Assembly (NCBI GenBank): GCA_021774995.1
Contig: JAJFIM010000292.1
Span: 1-8,590, forward strand
Reading direction: 5' to 3'
Length of the DNA stretch: 8,590 bases
DNA from: Alphaproteobacteria bacterium
Lineage (GTDB): Bacteria > Pseudomonadota > Alphaproteobacteria > SMXP01
The position numbers and the translations under genes are program-made. The notes beneath the pieces were generated by a model. It made no database searches. It saw nothing but the letters and a program-made list of their open reading frames with translations, and was not told the DNA's origin. This document shows positions 6,897 to 8,590 of the stretch, piece after piece (position 1 is the stretch's first letter; every line of letters starts with the position of its first letter).

Positions 6897-7720
6897 ATGG
6901 GCGAATGCTCACCGAGTTGAAATCCCGCTTCATCTGCTTCCCGCTCAAGGCGATGCCAAACCTCGCCTTCGGCATGGAGAAAGTAGCGCAATTGCTTTGG
7001 AAAGGGCCGCCAGGGCTGTGTGTGCAAAGTGGTGTAATGCAGGCACTTGGTTTGCGCCACCGGATATTCGCAATCGCGGGTGTTCCAAACCCCGAGAAGG
7101 GGTTTCCACAATTGCTCCTTATGAAGGATGTCCAGAAAATATTTATGCTTTTTATCGGAATGTACGTCTTCGATGCGCCAATGACGGCTCATGATATCGC
7201 AATCAATCAGCATGACCGCGTTCTCCCAATCATAGACCGAGAGCACTCCAGCGCCATCCATATCAAGGTCAAAAAGCTCCGCCGGGTCGGCTAAATAAAT
7301 CTGATCAACGTCATTATAGATCGCGCGGCCCGTTCCCCCGGCAAGCGCCGGGATGGCGTAGCGATAATTTGTAAATCCTGTTTTCCATTTTGTCCGGTCA
7401 AATCCTTTCAGATCGTCCATCAAATATATTTCGTAAATCCGGGAGGGATCGCGCACTTTTTTGATGGACCAGATAAAGGCGCGCGTCGCGCGATATTGCG
7501 CAGCCTCCGTTCCAAGAAATATGCGCACCGGGGGTTTAGGGCTGGGTTGAACTCCCGGCGCCACATCAAAACGAACGATCTCAGGGCCATCGCGCGCGCC
7601 CGGCGGACGCGGGCGATGCCGATACAGCCAATAGGCGGGTTTGCGGTGATACCAAAAAGTTTTAAACCGCTTATCTTTTTTAATTCTTCTCACCAAAATG
7701 AATCGCGCGCCTTCTTGCAA
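6893..7720 (-). CDS. GT8-like glycosyltransferase
   Basis: A probable GT-A-fold sugar transferase of up to 275 residues. Seen: the first core strand RIFLGTEAAQYRA at 66-78, a conserved-looking YLMDDL at 99-104, the nucleotide-sugar/metal motif DVDQIYLADP at 137-146 (DxD), SVYDWENAVMLID at 161-173, and LHYTTLHTQPW at 227-237, which resembles the GT8 HxxGxxKPW motif with a metal-binding His. Residues 1-60 are basic and Pro-rich, with no signal peptide or membrane helix, so it is cytoplasmic or membrane-peripheral. The start is uncertain: TTG 7720 has GGAAG upstream and no in-frame ATG precedes it; GTG 7693 is an alternative that shortens it by nine residues. It follows the GT42-like gene by 78 bases and has its own promoter candidate. 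The GT-A fold is likely; the GT8 assignment rests on recalled motifs and the donor sugar is unknown. Confidence 0.68.
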   Translation of the reverse strand: MQEGARFILVRRIKKDKRFKTFWYHRKPAYWLYRHRPRPPGARDGPEIVRFDVAPGVQPSPKPPVRIFLGTEAAQYRATRAFIWSIKKVRDPSRIYEIYLMDDLKGFDRTKWKTGFTNYRYAIPALAGGTGRAIYNDVDQIYLADPAELFDLDMDGAGVLSVYDWENAVMLIDCDIMSRHWRIEDVHSDKKHKYFLDILHKEQLWKPLLGVWNTRDCEYPVAQTKCLHYTTLHTQPWRPFPKQLRYFLHAEGEVWHRLEREADEAGFQLGEHSPI

Positions 7721-7748
7721 GGAGTTTCTTCCACAAGCTTTTGTGAAG

Positions 7749-7776
7749 AGTATAAATAAAGAGCCGCCCTCTTCAA
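7749..7776 (-). promoter_or_regulatory. Candidate promoter for the GT8-like gene, overlapped by inverted repeats
   Basis: On the - strand, TTGAAG (7776-7771) and TATACT (7754-7749) are separated by 16 bases, putting transcription start about 20 bases before TTG 7720. An inverted pair GAAGAG (7745-7750) / CTCTTC (7769-7774) straddles both boxes. A tighter hairpin, AAGAG-GGCGG-CTCTT (- strand, 7773-7759), is followed by a T-rich stretch, so the same bases could act as a weak terminator after the GT42-like gene. A further short palindrome, CACAA-GCTT-TTGTG, lies at 7732-7745. Which role applies cannot be decided from sequence alone. Confidence 0.4.
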
Positions 7777-7798
7777 GTCAGTTTATGTGTGGATGAGC

Positions 7799-8581
7799 TT
7801 ATCGTATTTCCGCTTCGTTCTGCAAAAAACGTTCCCACTCTTGTGACAAAACGTCGCCAATAATGATAATTTCACCGTCAAATTCTTCAAGGCAGTGCAG
7901 AATGAAGTCCAGTTCTTTATCATATGTATGCGCGGGGGCATAGGCGTTCGCGGTTGTGTTGTCGCCGGGATATGTGCCGCCGGGATGCTGAAACATGTCA
8001 ATCCCGGCAATTATCAGGCGCTCAGGCTTTAACTGCACGGCGGCATTGAGCATGATTGCGCCGCTTGTGGGGCGGTGTCCCCTCCAATCCATCTCATGCG
8101 TCGATCCTTTGATTTTATCAATAACGAAATAACTGAGCTTGTTCCCAAAAAGGGCGCGCGGGCCCCGCGTCATAAGCAACACCTTTTCCGTATTTGTATC
8201 CAACACGCCCAGGATCGCCCCTTTGATCTTGCGCATGCTGGCTTTAACGCCGGTAAAGACCACATCAGGCTGCGTCAAAAAACCGCGCGCCGCCCATGCG
8301 TGATTAGCTCGAAATAATGCATCAAAAGAAAGGCGCGTAAGCCGGGAATCTTCGCTGGACGGGCCATTTCCGAGACAAAGAATAGTTTTTGGGTGGCCAA
8401 GCTTTTTCGACAGCGCGTCCAGATCGTTAATACGCTCAATGCGTCCTCTTAACCGCCGCGCCCAAATTTCCGTTTCGAGCAGCAAAAATAATTTTTGCCC
8501 GATCCACCGGCCCAGTTTTTGATCCCGGCGCGCGCTCCATTTGCGATCCCGGCCAATCAGTGGTTTCAGTAAAGCAACCAC
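7799..8581 (-). CDS. Sialyltransferase-like glycosyltransferase (GT42/Cst-II-like), 5' end close to the window edge
   Basis: A 260-residue protein resembling bacterial GT42 sialyltransferases, which move a sialic-acid-type sugar from CMP to a glycan. Seen: ILCLGNGPSS at 67-76, LFRANHAW at 89-96, PDVVFTG at 105-111, RPTSGAIMLNA at 170-180, IIAGIDMF at 190-197, Tyr204, and APAHTYDKELDF at 215-226. Aligned with Campylobacter Cst-II from memory, Asn72, Asn93, Arg170, Ser173, Tyr204 and His218 match Asn31, Asn51, Arg129, Ser132, Tyr162 and His188 in order and near-constant spacing. Phe197 stands where Cst-II has Tyr156. Residues 1-60 are basic, without a signal peptide. GTG 8581 has AGGGA four bases upstream, but the frame stays open to the edge, so a start outside is possible. 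DUF115/MptE-like proteins share the GNGPS-type loop and are the main alternative. Fold fairly confident; sialic-acid specificity unproven. Confidence 0.62.
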   Translation of the reverse strand: MVALLKPLIGRDRKWSARRDQKLGRWIGQKLFLLLETEIWARRLRGRIERINDLDALSKKLGHPKTILCLGNGPSSEDSRLTRLSFDALFRANHAWAARGFLTQPDVVFTGVKASMRKIKGAILGVLDTNTEKVLLMTRGPRALFGNKLSYFVIDKIKGSTHEMDWRGHRPTSGAIMLNAAVQLKPERLIIAGIDMFQHPGGTYPGDNTTANAYAPAHTYDKELDFILHCLEEFDGEIIIIGDVLSQEWERFLQNEAEIR

Positions 8582-8590
8582 CTCATCCCT

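Noticed and set aside
6905..7294. Open frame of 129 codons on the + strand
   Set aside because: Antisense to the GT8-like gene, whose DxD and HxxxxxxQPW-type motifs support the other strand.
1..8590. Search by eye for CRISPR repeats, tRNAs, transposase motifs, attachment-site repeats and defence genes
   Set aside because: No regularly spaced repeats, cloverleaf-like sequences, DDE or recombinase motifs, or toxin-antitoxin pairs were found; almost all of the window is explained by coding genes.

Overview
The window reads as a stretch of a Gram-negative chromosome, most likely an alphaproteobacterium. The evidence is a TonB-dependent outer-membrane receptor of the large type common in aquatic alphaproteobacteria, GC-rich codon use in its first half, frequent GTG/TTG starts and weak Shine-Dalgarno signals. 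The lineage is inferred from style and cannot be fixed without a search. No tRNA, rRNA, CRISPR array, insertion sequence or integrase was seen.

Region 1 (1-4095, + strand) looks like a catabolic uptake unit. It holds the C-terminal 640 residues of a TonB-dependent receptor cut by the window edge, then an alpha/beta hydrolase (2001-2918), then an M20-family amidohydrolase of the hippurate hydrolase/aminoacylase type (2899-4095). The two enzyme genes overlap by 20 bases. A plausible joint job is import of an acylated or amino-acid-conjugated compound followed by two hydrolytic steps. The substrate is not readable from the sequence.

Region 2 (4096-4602) holds a small two-helix membrane protein of unknown function on the - strand and a 163-base divergent intergenic region. 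That region has a good promoter (TTGACA box) facing right and a weaker one facing left.

Region 3 (4603-8590) is a surface-glycan or glycoconjugate cluster. A TylF-type O-methyltransferase on the + strand converges on a - strand series. In transcription order that series is: a glycosyltransferase resembling GT42 sialyltransferases (8581-7799), a GT8-like glycosyltransferase with its own candidate promoter (7720-6893), a 28-codon small ORF, an FkbM methyltransferase (6813-6019) and a second class I methyltransferase (5923-5324). Two glycosyltransferase-like proteins plus three different methyltransferases suggest assembly and methyl-capping of a surface glycan, possibly one carrying a nonulosonic acid. 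The FkbM gene is clearly more AT-rich than region 1, as is common for exchanged glycan genes.

The two observations most worth following are these. First, the small ORF at 6810-6896 overlaps the upstream stop and the downstream start by ATGA at both ends, which suggests a translational-coupling link or a real micropeptide. Second, the protein at 7799-8581 preserves nearly the whole active-site pattern of the Campylobacter Cst-II fold but has Phe in place of one phosphate-binding Tyr.
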